Shown here in pieces: positions 1 to 12,135 of a DNA stretch of 64,000 nt. Both the position numbers and the translations under genes were made by a program. Positions within the stretch are counted from its first letter, which is position 1; each line of letters begins with the position of its first letter. The stretch is from Xestospongia muta. Lineage: Eukaryota; Porifera; Demospongiae; Haplosclerida; Petrosiidae. Under the pieces are notes generated by a model. The model worked only from the letters and a program-made list of their open reading frames with translations. It did not search any database and was not told where the DNA came from. The stretch covers positions 12,214,192 through 12,278,191 of the forward strand of contig OY848917.1 of the NCBI GenBank assembly GCA_963693285.1, written 5' to 3'.

Positions 1-16
1 TTACTCATTCCTACAT

Positions 17-2700
17 TTTCATTAGATCAAAATATGATCATCATCTTAATAGTGGATCTCATCAACACAGACAGTGTCTGTCAGAAATAATGGATGTCAA
101 TGAAAGTAGTCAGATATCTGACACAGATCATTATGAACAATTGGAAATGAACAATGTTGAGTATGAAAGTCATCCTACTGTGAGATAATTTTCAAGTTTG
201 ATGTAACTTCAATAGACTCTATAGGAAATTACTATATATATGTATATATATATAATCATATAGGGAGCAGTGAATCTCAAGTTTACCTTGTTCATGTGCA
301 AGAAATAGAGCCGTCTCTTCCCAGTCTGGATACACTCATGAAATTTGTTTTGCCAGATTTTGTAGGTTCAAAGCAAGTAGGCTGGATATTTTTCATGATT
401 TGTAGCAATGGAATTATTCTTATTACAATTTAAATGTGAATCTGGACTTTCAATTAATGTAAACCTACCATCATCCATTTTACAAAATTGTTTTGCTGCA
501 CCTCTTACAGCCTTAAGAATTATGCATTTCCCTGTTATGCCCACAACATACATTTCATGAGTACAATAATTGTTGTTTGATGTTCAGTTTATTTACTCAT
601 TTTTTAGTGAAATGTTTCATGCCCACATATCTTATGGTGACTTTCAGTCTCCAATGTTAGTTGGCAGCGTCTTTGTAAATGACTTCATTCTATTTAACCA
701 TTACATTCTTGGTGAGACAATGGGATAGGTTGTCAAGTTATACATAAAGGTACGTGTCACAAACTTTAATATACACTATTGGACTTTTATGGCTTTAGGA
801 AGAGAATTGCAATGTGTTTCTAGCAACAGACACTACCGTATATCGGGAAACATTCGTGTTGCTAAATTTTTGGGAATTTCACAAATTTAACTACATTGTC
901 AAAATATCCCTTGCCAATTTCTTACAATTATGGGCGTGGCAAATGGTTACGCAGAAAATTCGATTTTGGGTGACCATGTGACAAATAATTAGTAAAAATG
1001 ATTTCTTCTCCATTGGACGTCCATACCTCATTATGAACTTGGTATCCTTTGATACAGGAGTCCAATTCGAATGTCTCTTTCATTGTCGAGTCCAGGTGTG
1101 AGAAACGTTTTAGGATGTGGTCAACGGTAATAATTACAAGTGGGTGGAAACATGGTATAAATTGCAAAATTTATATTCGCAAAAAACTACAATTTCACAA
1201 TTTGCAAAAATATCTTGACGTGAAAGTTTCCCGATATACGGTATACTTTCATTTGAACAATTGTTGAGTAGACTCCTGAAGTGTTGTATCATAATGACAG
1301 GACAGCCTTTGCAATTTGTGAGCATGTAGAAATAAGCAGTAGTCAAGTAACTAGATTATTCCATCCTCCATTACATCTGTTGAAACTAGACTTGGCAGTC
1401 TTCACTGATACATCTTAATAGACAGGTACATAAGTAAACATTACTATCCTTAAGTTGTGCTTATGTATTGATATTGTTACACATAGTGATATCATGTTTA
1501 TTATACTGCAACAATTTTTCTACATTCACTATGTTCATTGCATGCATATTTTTTTCAAGTAATCTTACATGAATATGCACAATATGTAGAACATCACCCT
1601 CTGCAGTGCTCTGGTCTCCCTGTTGTTCTGGCTCCACTACTAATTTATTCTAATGACACCAGAATAGGGATAAAAGTGGAATAAATTTCATGTTTGGTGT
1701 GTGATACTTGACTGTCTTCCAAAATATGAAGCTTGGAAGTTTGAAAACATCCTTAAAACCAATTGTCTTCAATTGAAGTAAGTAAAGCAATTGTTGATGA
1801 CCTCTTATTACTTGACAAAGGTATTAGAATATATGATACTCTTTCTAAAGCAGATGTCCTAGTTGTTGGACCATTAATATGTGCTGCATGTGATAATGAC
1901 AGAGCATCAAAGCTGGTTAATCATCAAGGGAGTAAAGCTACCAAACTTTGTCTCTTATGTATGGTTAGTAATTCCAGTGTTCTTGTATTGTATTTCCATT
2001 TGTATTTAAACTAGTGACCCTACTTTAGCTGGAGACATTTGCTCTATCACAAATTAAAGTTATTATGTGATGTCAAACTGTTGTAGACAAGTGAGAAGAA
2101 AGGATGAATAATGACACAAAAGAGTCACCTAATCCATTGTTTGAGTTGTCAACATACTTTTTCAAGTAACAATGGAAAATTTATTGTATTGGATTCATTT
2201 GTTTTGATAGATCAATACCAGTTAAAAGCCTCCACACAATCCTCCTTGGAGGTTGTAAATACATGCTATATGAATTCATGGACTCTTTAACGGCAGCACA
2301 AAGGAAAGTAATTTTGGCTAGAGTGTCAATATTCCCATACTGTGGATTTGGGACATATATTACTGGTAACATGTGCTACTATAAATCCTTTGTAGGAAGG
2401 GATTTTATGAGTTGGATGCTAATGGCAATATTCATTGTTACTTCATACTTGTCAGAATCTCAGACAAGACGTTGGTATCTCTACCTGAGGTATGCAATTG
2501 TTTTAAGTTCGTTTTTAATTTTCTGTGTTGTATGCTGTCTTCCATTATCTGCTGAAAAAATTGATGAATGTAGATATCTTTGTAAAGAGTTTGTAAAGCC
2601 AACTGCTCAAATCATGTGTCAATATTCAAATCAATTTAAAACACACCTACTTCGCTGACCACTTACGTGATTTTGGAGCAGCTGATTGCTATAACACAGA
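17..2700 (+). pseudogene. CACTA/EnSpm-like transposase relic
   Basis: Several plus-strand coding blocks sit between non-coding stretches. The clearest are 1763-1960 (ends CLLCM before a GTTAGT donor; contains IYDTLSKADVLVVGPLIC and NDRASKLVNHQGSKAT) and 2263-2480 (SFVGRDFMSW, YLSESQTRRW). A third follows a frame change near 2655 (ADHLRDFGAADCYNTER before GTAGGT at about 2701). Weaker blocks lie at about 26-179, 264-361 and 594-726. The order matches, from memory, a large transposase family of fungi and sponges with NDxxRA, SFVGRDFK and NTERCESFN-type blocks, usually grouped with CACTA/EnSpm. Stops and frame changes between blocks make it non-functional. The window edge cuts its 5' end. The superfamily name is tentative; that it is a decayed transposon gene is fairly secure. 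Confidence 0.5.
834..1243. mobile_element. TA-flanked MITE inside the relic
   Basis: Positions 834-851 and 1226-1243 are an exact 18-base inverted pair ending in TACCGTATATCGGGAAAC. The outer TA on each side can be read as the target duplication. Looser inverted similarity continues inward (TTTCACAA-type stretches). The 410-bp length, absence of a gene and TA flanks fit a non-autonomous Tc1/mariner-type MITE. It interrupts the CACTA-like relic, so it inserted later. Confidence 0.6.
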
Positions 2701-3731
2701 GAGGTAGGTCTATAGTATGTGTCCCACTTTCATTCCTCATGATAAGATTTAAAGCATTTAATTTACTTATGACAGCTCAAAACGTTTATGGTAACTGCCG
2801 TTCACCTAGCTGATATTGCAAATAATTTTGCAATGCTGTAGTATTTATGATTTACTTGTGCCGGAGGATACTATGACTCTCTTCATACTACTATGTAAGT
2901 AAAACTGCTTGTATTGAGATAAATACTATTATGTGTTACTAAACAGGTGTGGTCAAGGACTACAATAACTTTATAATAGTTCTCAGGTTCAAAACTTTGT
3001 TCCTGTAGTTTATTAATGTATTATGCTAGGTGTCTTTTAGAGTTCTGTTAGTTCTTTTTAAAGATATCAAGACATCAAACACAGAGAATTAAAATGCCAA
3101 ATTGTAATGAGTGGGACACCTCTGTTAACTACTAGAACTTACATCAAGTTTGTACACATTATCTACAAGTTCAATTGTATCTCTTGTTTCTGTACTATAT
3201 GTCTGTAATAATTCTTGTAAAATAATTGAACATACTTATGTACATGATATTCCAATCATTTGTTTTGTTTATTAAATATTTATTGTACATCTTATTATGT
3301 TGAATAAAAGAATTATTAAAACCATAAAATAGTATGAATATTATTCTGAAATCTGTGTCAGTTTGATTGGAAAATGTAAATGTACCGTATCACTTCTGAT
3401 TGAACAACGTGATACAGATCATTGCCCGAATACTGTGTAAATGATCTAAGAAAACGGACATGAACCATAAATGTAGACGGAGCCGATACGGATTTTCACA
3501 TCACTCTTGACTGTGTAATACGAATCTCTTCAAACGTAACACATATACTATCTGCTTGGGCTGGTCAGTACTTTCAATAAGTTCTCCGGCTCTTGAACCC
3601 TCATCACGTTCAATAGGGACCTCTGCTCTCTTGATCGATATGGTGTGTAGTAATCTCAGAATGTATTAAGATTTTACAAAGTAAATCACATACCTAACTC
3701 TATGCACTGAGGTTTTTGTTTTTTGTTATAG
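2701..3731. other. no gene recognised
   Basis: AT-rich sequence after the transposase relic. From about 3340 the composition becomes richer in G and C (several CG dinucleotides), as is also seen near 10590-11060. No open frame, terminal repeat or RNA gene is convincing. The CG-richer part just before 3732 could be a 5' flank of the candidate exon there, but this is only a composition argument. Confidence 0.3.
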
Positions 3732-3860
3732 AGCAAGAAATGGACGGAGAGGCTATTAATACAGTCTTGGGAGTTGTACAGGAACAGAGTTTTCGAAGGT
3801 AGTGATTCCTACATTTGGAACAAGGCTGAAAGTGTACGGCACTTTGAAAAGTCTTTGTGA
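3732..3860 (+). other. candidate exon, unassigned
   Basis: A good acceptor (TTTTTGTTATAG) ends at 3731. Two frames are then possible. In one, an ATG at 3740 opens MDGEAINTVLGVVQEQSF and runs into a GTAGTG donor at 3799. In the other, the frame is open from the acceptor to a TGA at about 3860 and reads like protein (ELYRNRVFEGSDSYIWNK). I recognise neither and cannot choose. It may be a first coding exon of an unknown gene or a transposon fragment. Confidence 0.25.
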
Positions 3861-4594
3861 ACACTCTCAGGTTTATATTTACATTCTTGTCATGGTGTTA
3901 GGTTTTCTATTACTATATAATCATAATTATAATTATATGGTTGTAGAGAAAGAATTATTATAGGAATGTCCCTCCCAACAATTAGTGCAATGATCTCATG
4001 AAGGGGAAGGACATTGCAGGGAATACTATCAAACTTAAGCAGTTCAGATGAGCATAATGAAAAAGATATGATCACATTTTTAGTTAAATTAGAATGATGT
4101 CCTTATAATTTAAAGACACAGATAGCTAGTATTTCAGACCCTTTCTTATTCTTGTGTTTCATAATGTATACTGTGAAAAGTCTTACAAGTAAACAACTTG
4201 CCACAGTCTGCATGTACATTTGTGACACTCCTACTATTTTAGTTGCAACATATGACTAACATCTATATCTTAGAACTTTGTTAATTATTGAAAGTTCACT
4301 AGTGAACACATATATGAATATTTTAAAGGCAATTATTTGACTGCAGAGGTGTCATTTTATTGATTGTTACTTAAATTGTTAATCTAGTTCTCATTTTATA
4401 CAACAGTAATAAATCATCTAATTATTTCATATAATAGCATATAAAAGAACATGACATTTGAAATATTTAATATTTAACTGAACTCAGAATATGAACTGAC
4501 CTATAGACCTAGTTCTTAGAGAACCATAGAGGACCAGCTAGCCTAGTCATTTATAATGTCAAAATAAAACTAACAATGGGAAACATGTAGATAA
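3861..4594. other. no gene recognised
   Basis: AT-rich spacer between the candidate exon and the 1.27-kb tandem array. The minus-strand open frame at 3890-4075 has low-complexity composition and no family resemblance. Confidence 0.3.
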
Positions 4595-4747
4595 TTGTCG
4601 TGATTTTCTGTTTGTCTGTTTAAATTTGTAGATGAATCTGCTTTACTGTCACTAAGATGCTTAGGATTTATGTTCATTGGGACATAATCTAAGGTGTATG
4701 ATTGGGACTTTCCATTTCTATAGTCTGCAGTTGTTGCTGCTTCCTCT
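4570..4747 (-). CDS. terminal-exon-like block, unit copy 1 (unknown protein tail)
   Basis: On the minus strand a pyrimidine-rich acceptor (CCCTTTGTTTAG) ends at 4748. The frame after it is open for about 59 codons to a TAG at 4570-4572. The hydrophilic peptide contains SYTLDYVPMNIN and KHLSDSKADSS. YVPM fits the YxxM consensus bound by PI3-kinase p85 SH2 domains, so a cytoplasmic receptor tail is a reasonable guess, but I recognise no family. No upstream exons of the same gene are evident, so this may be a captured, amplified 3' exon rather than a working gene. Confidence 0.35.
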
Positions 4748-5839
4748 CTAAACAAAGGGTTGTCAATGCCAGACTACCATTCTGTTCAAGTTTTGTAGAG
4801 GTACACTTTATTTTATTATAAAAACAGGTTTATGGGTGTGGAAGTGTTCATATGTGTATAACTTTGTGAATAGTATTTAATCCAAATGTATCAGCCAAAC
4901 CCATTTCACCACTATGACCTTTATTTTAGTCATGAATATTATTAGTTTGTCACTGACTCTATTTCCATGCTTTTAGGTAACCTTATTCCAGTAACCCTAA
5001 TATATAGGAATCGCCTTCACCTATTATGATAGTGTCATTATATTAAAAGATTTTCTTTACTGTATATTTTCTTGGAAAGTGTGTTAATACATTGATATAA
5101 AACTTTTTATATTGTAAGATAATAATAAGTAGCTATAGTCCATGTACTAGGTAGGTTTATGTTAGCATCAATGACACCATTTTGTCATTGTTGTTCGTTA
5201 TCCTTGCTTGCATATTGGATTATATTCATTAAGACATCATTGGAACATTGCCCATCAGAGTGAACCATAATCAACCACATAGTAAACCTATACTTATAGC
5301 AGTTAAGCAAAGTCTATTGATGCAATGCAGTATTACCATTTCAGCTGCCCATTATAATATTATATTTAATATGGTATATCATTCTAAAACATGCACATCT
5401 TGTACTTTCTTTGTCATGTAATTATGATGAATGTTTTGTAGAAACTTGAAACTTCTAAAGACAAAGCAATGAAGATCAAAACAAATATGTAAATCTTAAA
5501 AGATCTGATTGTACAAAGTTTTACAAAATGTAATGAATGGATAAAAAGTGAATATCCATCTCTAAGAACCATTTTGGAAGTGTGTCCACATCAATAGAAA
5601 AGTAAATTCATATGTGAGTTTCTCTTGTTTATACATAATTTTAACTAGATAACAATCTAGGTTCCTCAAAAGTTTACACCAATAATACAACAAGAAAATG
5701 CTAGAGATGACCTTAAAGAAACTTATGTAAATAGGATTCTTTTACTTGTACTCTATTGTTAAAATACTTTGGTCATAAATACTGCTTAAAACAGGTCATT
5801 TCAAGGCTATAGTGATGATGATTTACAGGTAAAGACCAT

Positions 5840-6006
5840 TGAGGTATACATGACTGTCATGACTTTCTGTTTGTTTGCTTAAATTTGTAGGCGAGTCTGC
5901 TTTACTGTCACTAAGATGCTTAGGATTTATGTTCATTGGGACATAATCTAAGGTGTATGATGGGGACTTTCCATTTGTATAGTCTGGAGTTGTTGCTGCT
6001 TCCTAG
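5840..6006 (-). pseudogene. terminal-exon-like block, unit copy 2 (broken)
   Basis: Equivalent to the block at 4570-4747. A 4-base insertion just after the acceptor (CTAG within TTCCTAGCTCTCTAAG on the plus strand) shifts the frame. Several substitutions are shared with copy 4. It has no usable full-length frame. Confidence 0.4.
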
Positions 6007-7116
6007 CTCTCTAAGCAAAGGGGTGTCAATGCCAGACTACCATTCTGTTCAAGTTTTGTAGAGGTACACTTTATTTTATTATAAAAACAGCTTTATGGGT
6101 GTGTAAGTGTTCAGGTTTTTATAACTTTGTGAATAGTATTCAATCAAAATTTGTCAACCTAACCTTTTTTTTTAACTATCCCTTATTATAGTCATGAATA
6201 TTATTTCGGGTCGGTCTTTAAAAACAAGACCTCTGTTTTTCACCTACTCTGTTATCCCCATGCTTTTAGGTAACCTTATTCCTGTAACCCTAATATATAG
6301 GAATCGCCTTCACCTATTATGATAGTGTCATTATATTAAAAGAATTTCTTTACTGTATATTTTCTTGGAAATTGTCTTAATACATTGATGTAATAACTTT
6401 TTATATCGTAAGTAAATAATAAGTAGCTATAGTCCATGTACTAGGTAGGTTTATGTTAGCATCAATGACACCATTTTGTCATTGTTGTTCGTTATCCTTG
6501 CTTGCATATTGGATTATATTCATTAAGACATCATTGGAACATTTCCCATCAGACTGAACCATAATCAACCACATAGTAAACCTATACTTATAGCAGTTAA
6601 GCAAAGTCTATTGATGCTATGCAGTATTGCCACTTCAGCTGTCCATTATAATATTATATTTAATATGGTATATCATTCTAAAACATGCACATCTTGTACT
6701 TTCTTTGTCATGTAATTATGATGAATGTTTTGTAGAAACTTGAAACTTCTAAAGACAAAGCAATGAAGGTCAAAACAAATATGTAAATCTTAAAAGATCT
6801 GATGGTACAAAGTTTTACAAAATGTAATGAATGGATAAAAAGTGAATATCCATCTCTAAGAACCATTTTGGAAGTGTGTACACATCAACAGAAAAGTAAA
6901 TTCATATGTGAGTTTCTCTTGTTTATACATTATTTTAACTAGATAACAATCTATGTTCCTCAAAAGTTTACACCAATAATACAACAAGAAAATGCTAGAG
7001 ATGACCTTAAAGGAACTTATGTAAAAAGGATTCTTTCAGTTGTACTTTATTGTTAAAATACTTTGGTCATAAATACTGCTTAAAACAGGTCACTTCAAGG
7101 CTATAGTGATGATGAT

Positions 7117-7300
7117 TTACAGGTAAAGACAATTGAGGTATACATGACTGTCATGACTTTCTGTTTGTTTGCTTAAATTTGTAGATGAGTCTGCTTTACT
7201 GTCACTAAGATGCTTAGGATTTATGTTCATTGGGACATAATCTAAGGTATATGATTGGGACTTTCCGTTTCTATAGTCTGCAGTTGTTGCTGCTTCCTCT
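7117..7300 (-). CDS. terminal-exon-like block, unit copy 3 (unknown protein tail)
   Basis: Same acceptor and frame as copy 1, open to a stop at 7117-7119. The two copies agree through DYVPMNINPKHLSDSKADSS and then differ at the end (NLSKQTESHDSH here, NLNRQTENHDN in copy 1), where this copy continues into a different C-terminus, ending YLNCLYL. Function is unknown. The same caution applies: upstream exons are not visible. Confidence 0.35.
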
Positions 7301-8409
7301 CTAAACAAAGGGTTGTCAATGCCAGACTACCATTCTGTTCAAGTTTTGTAGAGGTACACTTTATTTTATTATAAAAACAGGTTTATGGGTGTGGAAGTGT
7401 TCATATGTGTATAACTTTGTGAATAGTATTTAATCCAAATGTATCAGCCAAACCCATTTCACCACTATGACCTTTATTTTAGTCATGAATATTATTAGTT
7501 TGTCACTGACTCTATTTCCATGCTTTTAGGTAACCTTATTCCAGTAACCCTAATATATAGGAATCGCCTTCACCTATTATGATAGTGTCATTATATTAAA
7601 AGATTTTCTTTACTGTATATTTTCTTGGAAAGTGTGTTAATACATTGATATAAAACTTTTTATATTGTAAGATAATAATAAGTAGCTATAGTCCATGTAC
7701 TAGGTAGGTTTATGTTAGCATCAATGACACCATTTTGTCATTGTTGTTCGTTATCCTTGCTTGCATATTGGATTATATTCATTAAGACATCATTGGAACA
7801 TTGCCCATCAGAGTGAACCATAATCAACCACATAGTAAACCTATACTTATAGCAGTTAAGCAAAGTCTATTGATGCAATGCAGTATTACCATTTCAGCTG
7901 CCCATTATAATATTATATTTAATATGGTATATCATTCTAAAACATGCACATCTTGTACTTTCTTTGTCATGTAATTATGATGAATGTTTTGTAGAAACTT
8001 GAAACTTCTAAAGACAAAGCAATGAAGATCAAAACAAATATGTAAATCTTAAAAGATCTGATTGTACAAAGTTTTACAAAATGTAATGAATGGATAAAAA
8101 GTGAATATCCATCTCTAAGAACCATTTTGGAAGTGTGTCCACATCAATAGAAAAGTAAATTCATATGTGAGTTTCTCTTGTTTATACATTATTTTAACTA
8201 GATAACAATCTAGGTTCCTCAAAAGTTTACACCAATAATACAACAAGAAAATGCTAGAGATGACCTTAAAGGAACTTATGTAAAAAGGATTCTTTCTGTT
8301 GTACTCTATTGTTAAAATACTTTGGTCATAAATACTGCTTAAAACAGGTCACTTCAAGGCTATAGTGATGATGATTTACAGGTAAAGACCATTGAGGTAT
8401 ACATGACTG

Positions 8410-8563
8410 TCATGACTTTCTGTTTGTTTGCTTAAATTTGTAGATGAGTCTACTTTACTGTCACTAAGATGCTTAGGATTTATGTTCAATGGGACATAAT
8501 CTAAGGTTATGATGGGGACTTTCCGTTTCTATAGTCTGGAGTTGTTGCTGCTTCCTCTCTAAA
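8410..8563 (-). pseudogene. terminal-exon-like block, unit copy 4 (broken)
   Basis: Equivalent to copies 1-3. The plus strand reads AAGGTTATGATGGGG where copy 1 has AAGGTGTATGATTGGG, so single-base losses shift the minus-strand frame inside the block. Confidence 0.4.
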
Positions 8564-9085
8564 CAAAGGGTTGTCAATGCCAGACTACCATTCTGTTCAA
8601 GTTTTGTAGAGGTACACTTTATTTTATTATAAAAACAGGTTTATGGGTGTGTAAGTGTTCAGGTTTTTATAACTTTGTGAATAGTATTCAATCAAAATTT
8701 GTCAACCTAACCTTTTTTTTTAACTATCCCTTATTATAGTCATGAATATTATTTCGGGTCAGTCTTCAAAAACAAGACCACTGTTTGTCACATGTTTGTC
8801 ACCGACTCTGTTATCTATTCCCATGCTTTTAGGTAACCTTATTCCAGTAACCCTAATATATAGGAATCGCCTTTACCTATTATGATAGTGTCATTATATT
8901 AAAAGAATTTCTTTACTGTATATTTTCTTGGAAAGTGTCTTAATACATTGATATAATAACTTTTTATATTGTAAGTAAATAATAAGTAGCTGGTCTAAGT
9001 ACTAGGTAGGTTTATGTTAGCATCAATGACACCATTGTTTCATTGATAATATTACATTTAATATGGTATATCATTCTATAATAAA

Positions 9086-11060
9086 TTATGTCCTAACATT
9101 TTCCATCAAAAGGTTACAAAGCTACTTCCGCAAGTCAGTTTCAAATGGGACACAGTAACTGGTACATATGTGTCTGGGATGAATCATCAATGCAAGTCAT
9201 TTATGAAGGTTGGCATGATAGATATTTGACTTTGAAACTCCAGCTACTTGTAATCACAGTTAATAGTTTAAATAAAAGTTTAGTACAATTTGACAATTAT
9301 ACTTTGCTATTTTTAAAATTAATTTTGATAGCTGACTTTGAAAAATTTAATTTTTTCTGACAAATGAATGTGATAATTATGACAATGGTTGTTAAGTTGT
9401 CTGGAAATGTAATAAACATTTCACACATAAAATTGAAATCACATATGTTCTGTTAACATTTGTTGTTATAACATATGAATTTGTCAGTTTAACAAAAATG
9501 TCTGTCATTGTTAATGTTCTGATATTTTAATAAATATTACGTAGGTATAGGAACAATTTTATCATTGGGGGGGAGGGGGGCACACATGTAACATTTTAAG
9601 TTTGTTCAGTTTAACAATGAAGTATTTCAAAAAGAACCATAATAAAAAATATATTTACTGACTGAGAAGTGTCATGTGAACATGCAGCTGTGTCAATTTT
9701 GCACTATTCAGTGTGAATGAGTTAATGGAATTTTTGAAATGTTTTTACATAAAATGTTCGTCTACAGGTGTAAATTGTATTATGAAGATAGGGATTGAAA
9801 AGTGGCTAATCTAAATCAGTTGATTGTGAAACCATCTCACAATGAAATATGCCAAAAATATTGGGGGGCATGTGCCCCTGTTTTTACACAGGGGTGCACA
9901 GGGTGGTATATGATATTAAAACCAAATGTATTGTAACTGTAGATACTGTTGTTGCTGATTTAGAGCAGTTTAAAGTGTACTGTAGTCAACAGAAAGACAT
10001 ACAAAGCAAGTACTTGTACCCCACTTACACAATAGCTTCAAGGGTAAACGAAAAGCACTATGAAGCACACACTGTAGCCGAAGTTTTTCTAGTGATATTA
10101 GTTTGCTGCAGTTGCCATGCTGCCACTGTATGAAAGGTTATTAAATACTTACAATAAAATTAACAAATAGGATTGTGTGACATGCAGTGGATTGGCATGG
10201 AGGTGATATGGAGGATGTTAAAACTATAGGTGTGACATGTACAGATGCCTGTTTAATCTTTTAAGATCTATCTGTATTACAGCAAATCTTTATCTATTGA
10301 TGAAGTTAATTCTTCCTTTATTGGAATACACATTTCAATAAGCATATTGAAAATCTCCAACCTGTTCAAAATTACTTACAGAATTATCTATGGCAATTTG
10401 TGCTGGCCCACTTCCAAATGATACTTTTATATTATATAATTTTCAAATTAAGAGCACTATATTTATTAAGAAAACTTTATTTTATCTTTTTTCTGTTTGT
10501 ATATCTGTAACTTATATCTTTTCTTTACCAATGTTTATAAATATTCACAAAGATGTAAGCCGTTATAAAAAAATCTGATTGGCGACCTAGCATTTTTCTA
10601 TGGGGCGTGTCCAATTTGCAGACTGAAAAGGTCGATGCAGTGATACGCACTGGGCAAATACGTTTTGAGCTACTAAAGAAACAGACGATAAACGTTGGAA
10701 TACGTATTATACGTAAGTTCAATAATTTAGGCTGTTATAATATTTGTAGATCTGGAAGGAAATAGTTCAGTTGTATATGTTCGATCTGGTACGCGTCACA
10801 AGACGTAAAAAGCAACTGAAGCATGCAGATAGCGGATGTATTTAGAATCCCGAATATTTCTGTATCCTGTTAGGTCAACTAGTATATATGTATCTTTTAA
10901 CCGCAGTAAATTATCCGTAAAAAGCTTATGATCAGTCATGTTCGCAGTGAAAATGTCGACTTAATTTTTAGCGAGGCAATAAACTTGTTAAAAGAAGACA
11001 TATTTAAAACTATTTAAAGAAGTGCATAAGACGTCAAGAGCTGTGTGAAGGTGAAAAAGA
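9086..11060. other. no complete gene; coding-like scraps
   Basis: Two plus-strand stretches look protein-like but are unassigned. One is 9117-9215 (KVTKLLPQVSFKWDTVTGTY, then VSGMNHQCKSF). The other is 9849-10133 (GMCPCFYTGVHRVVYDIKTK, then VDTVVADLEQFKVYC). Both end quickly and lack convincing splice partners, so I treat them as transposon or gene debris. A G-rich tract lies at 9566-9581. From 10580 the sequence is richer in CG dinucleotides, with no frame I can support. Confidence 0.3.
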
Positions 11061-11118
11061 TGGTGGTCACTATTCCACGGAACTGAACGGACCGGAATGG
11101 ATCACTATTATACGGAAC
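11061..11118 (+). repeat. left terminal inverted repeat of the MULE
   Basis: Pairs with 14246-14313 in reverse complement. The outer 22 bases (to CACGGAAC) and inner 18 bases (ATCACTATTATACGGAAC) match, with a diverged, length-variable middle. Confidence 0.8.
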
Positions 11119-11234
11119 AGATAATGTCTATAATTATAGACTGTTGTAGTAATAGCGCAGTAATAGCGCATGCGCATTAAATTTCCATAATTTGACTGTA
11201 CCACGTTTACCTGCAGCTGTTTCACATTGAGTAA

Positions 11235-11299
11235 CTCGGTAGTGTGAGAGTATGAGTTGTTGCTACTGTAGCAACTACTCCTACTCTCACACTACTGAG
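11235..11299. repeat. 32-bp-arm hairpin
   Basis: Arms 11235-11266 and 11268-11299 are complementary at 29 of 32 positions around a single central base (GTTGCTAC-T-GTAGCAAC at the tip). It lies just inside the left arm of the MULE and may be a subterminal structure of it or a small foldback insertion. Confidence 0.7.
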
Positions 11300-11524
11300 A
11301 TATTTGAAGTAATTTCTCTTACAACATTCAACAACATTGTTTGTAGAATCTCACTTTGAATAGTGGGACTGAGAAAGTTATCGCGCTTTTGCCATGCAGT
11401 GAGGCTGGGATCATCTATTGAAAGAAGCTTGTATAACTGGATGAAGTTACTTTCTAAACAATCATGGTCACAAAGAGAAAGGCCTTATCAGCCTAAAAAC
11501 TGAACGTTCTGGAAAATTTTAAAA

Positions 11525-12004
11525 AGAATCCTTCTATTTGCTTTTTTGTTAGATGCATGCTCAGTGGATACCATCTCCACTACATCACTACAAGGTACTA
11601 CCAACACGACTTGCACAGCATCTCGATGGCATTTACTTTCTTCATGCCTTCAGAATGATTCAGTACCATCCTTCCAATTTCTAAATCCTTTACTTAGAAA
11701 AACTTGATCTTTCGTTCTGGAACTGAGTTTTTTCTTGATCTGTTTTACCACACAAATAACAGAATGCTACATGTAGTGCCTCATCATAGTGATGCCACTT
11801 CCATCTTGAAAACCATTGAGGCTGAAAACTTCTTTGAACAATCTGCATTTTTCCAAAAGGTCTCTTAGGAAAACTGAAGTTTCTCGGTTGGTGTGGCTTA
11901 TCTTGAAAATCAAATTCGTAAGTTGTCAAGATGCTAGCCATGTAGAACAGCTGATACACAATAAAACACGTGATTAAGCATGCAAAATATTTTGAGTGTC
12001 GCAA
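11525..12004 (-). pseudogene. hAT-type transposase N-terminal (TTF-type zinc finger) fragment
   Basis: The minus strand encodes RSFQPQWFSRWKWHHYDEAL, then CYLCGK, the pattern of the TTF-type zinc finger in ZMYM1-like and hAT transposases (F-W-YD-a-CxxC). After a stop near 11690 the match continues in another frame with GFRNWKDGTESF, a stop, then RHEESKCHRDAVQ, the remaining zinc-ligand part (HE-SKCH). The TAA and the TGA in place of an Arg codon show it is dead. The DDE core is absent. It runs opposite to the MULE transposase, so it is probably an older or nested fragment. Confidence 0.65.
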
Positions 12005-12135
12005 TCTTATAATGGTGTGGTGAATGAAAACATGGCTGCCAAATGCGTTTGAGTTACCAGTCTTGTTAATTTTTCTTTTTTGTTTTATTTGTTTTGTGTT
12101 GTTGATTCATTATTACATTTTAATAATTGGAGAAG

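Larger units (their letters stand above)
4595..9085. repeat. tandem array of 1.27-kb units, A-B-A-B order
   Basis: Four head-to-tail copies are visible. The landmark CTGCTTCCT...CAATGCCAGACTACC recurs near 4738, 5995, 7288 and 8549, giving spacings of about 1257, 1293 and 1261 bases. Copies 1 and 3 share diagnostic variants (GGTGTGGAAGTGTTCATATG, CAGCCAAACCC). Copies 2 and 4 share others (AGTGTTCAGGTTTTTATAAC, TTATTTCGGGTC). The array is therefore a duplicated dimer of about 2550 bases. Copy 4 is cut short near 9040. Each unit carries a minus-strand coding block (listed separately) and a plus-strand decayed block near 5440-5600 and its equivalents (ILKDLIVQSFTKCNEW, preceded by a stop). The near-identity of copies 1 and 3 suggests a recent second duplication. 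Confidence 0.85.
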
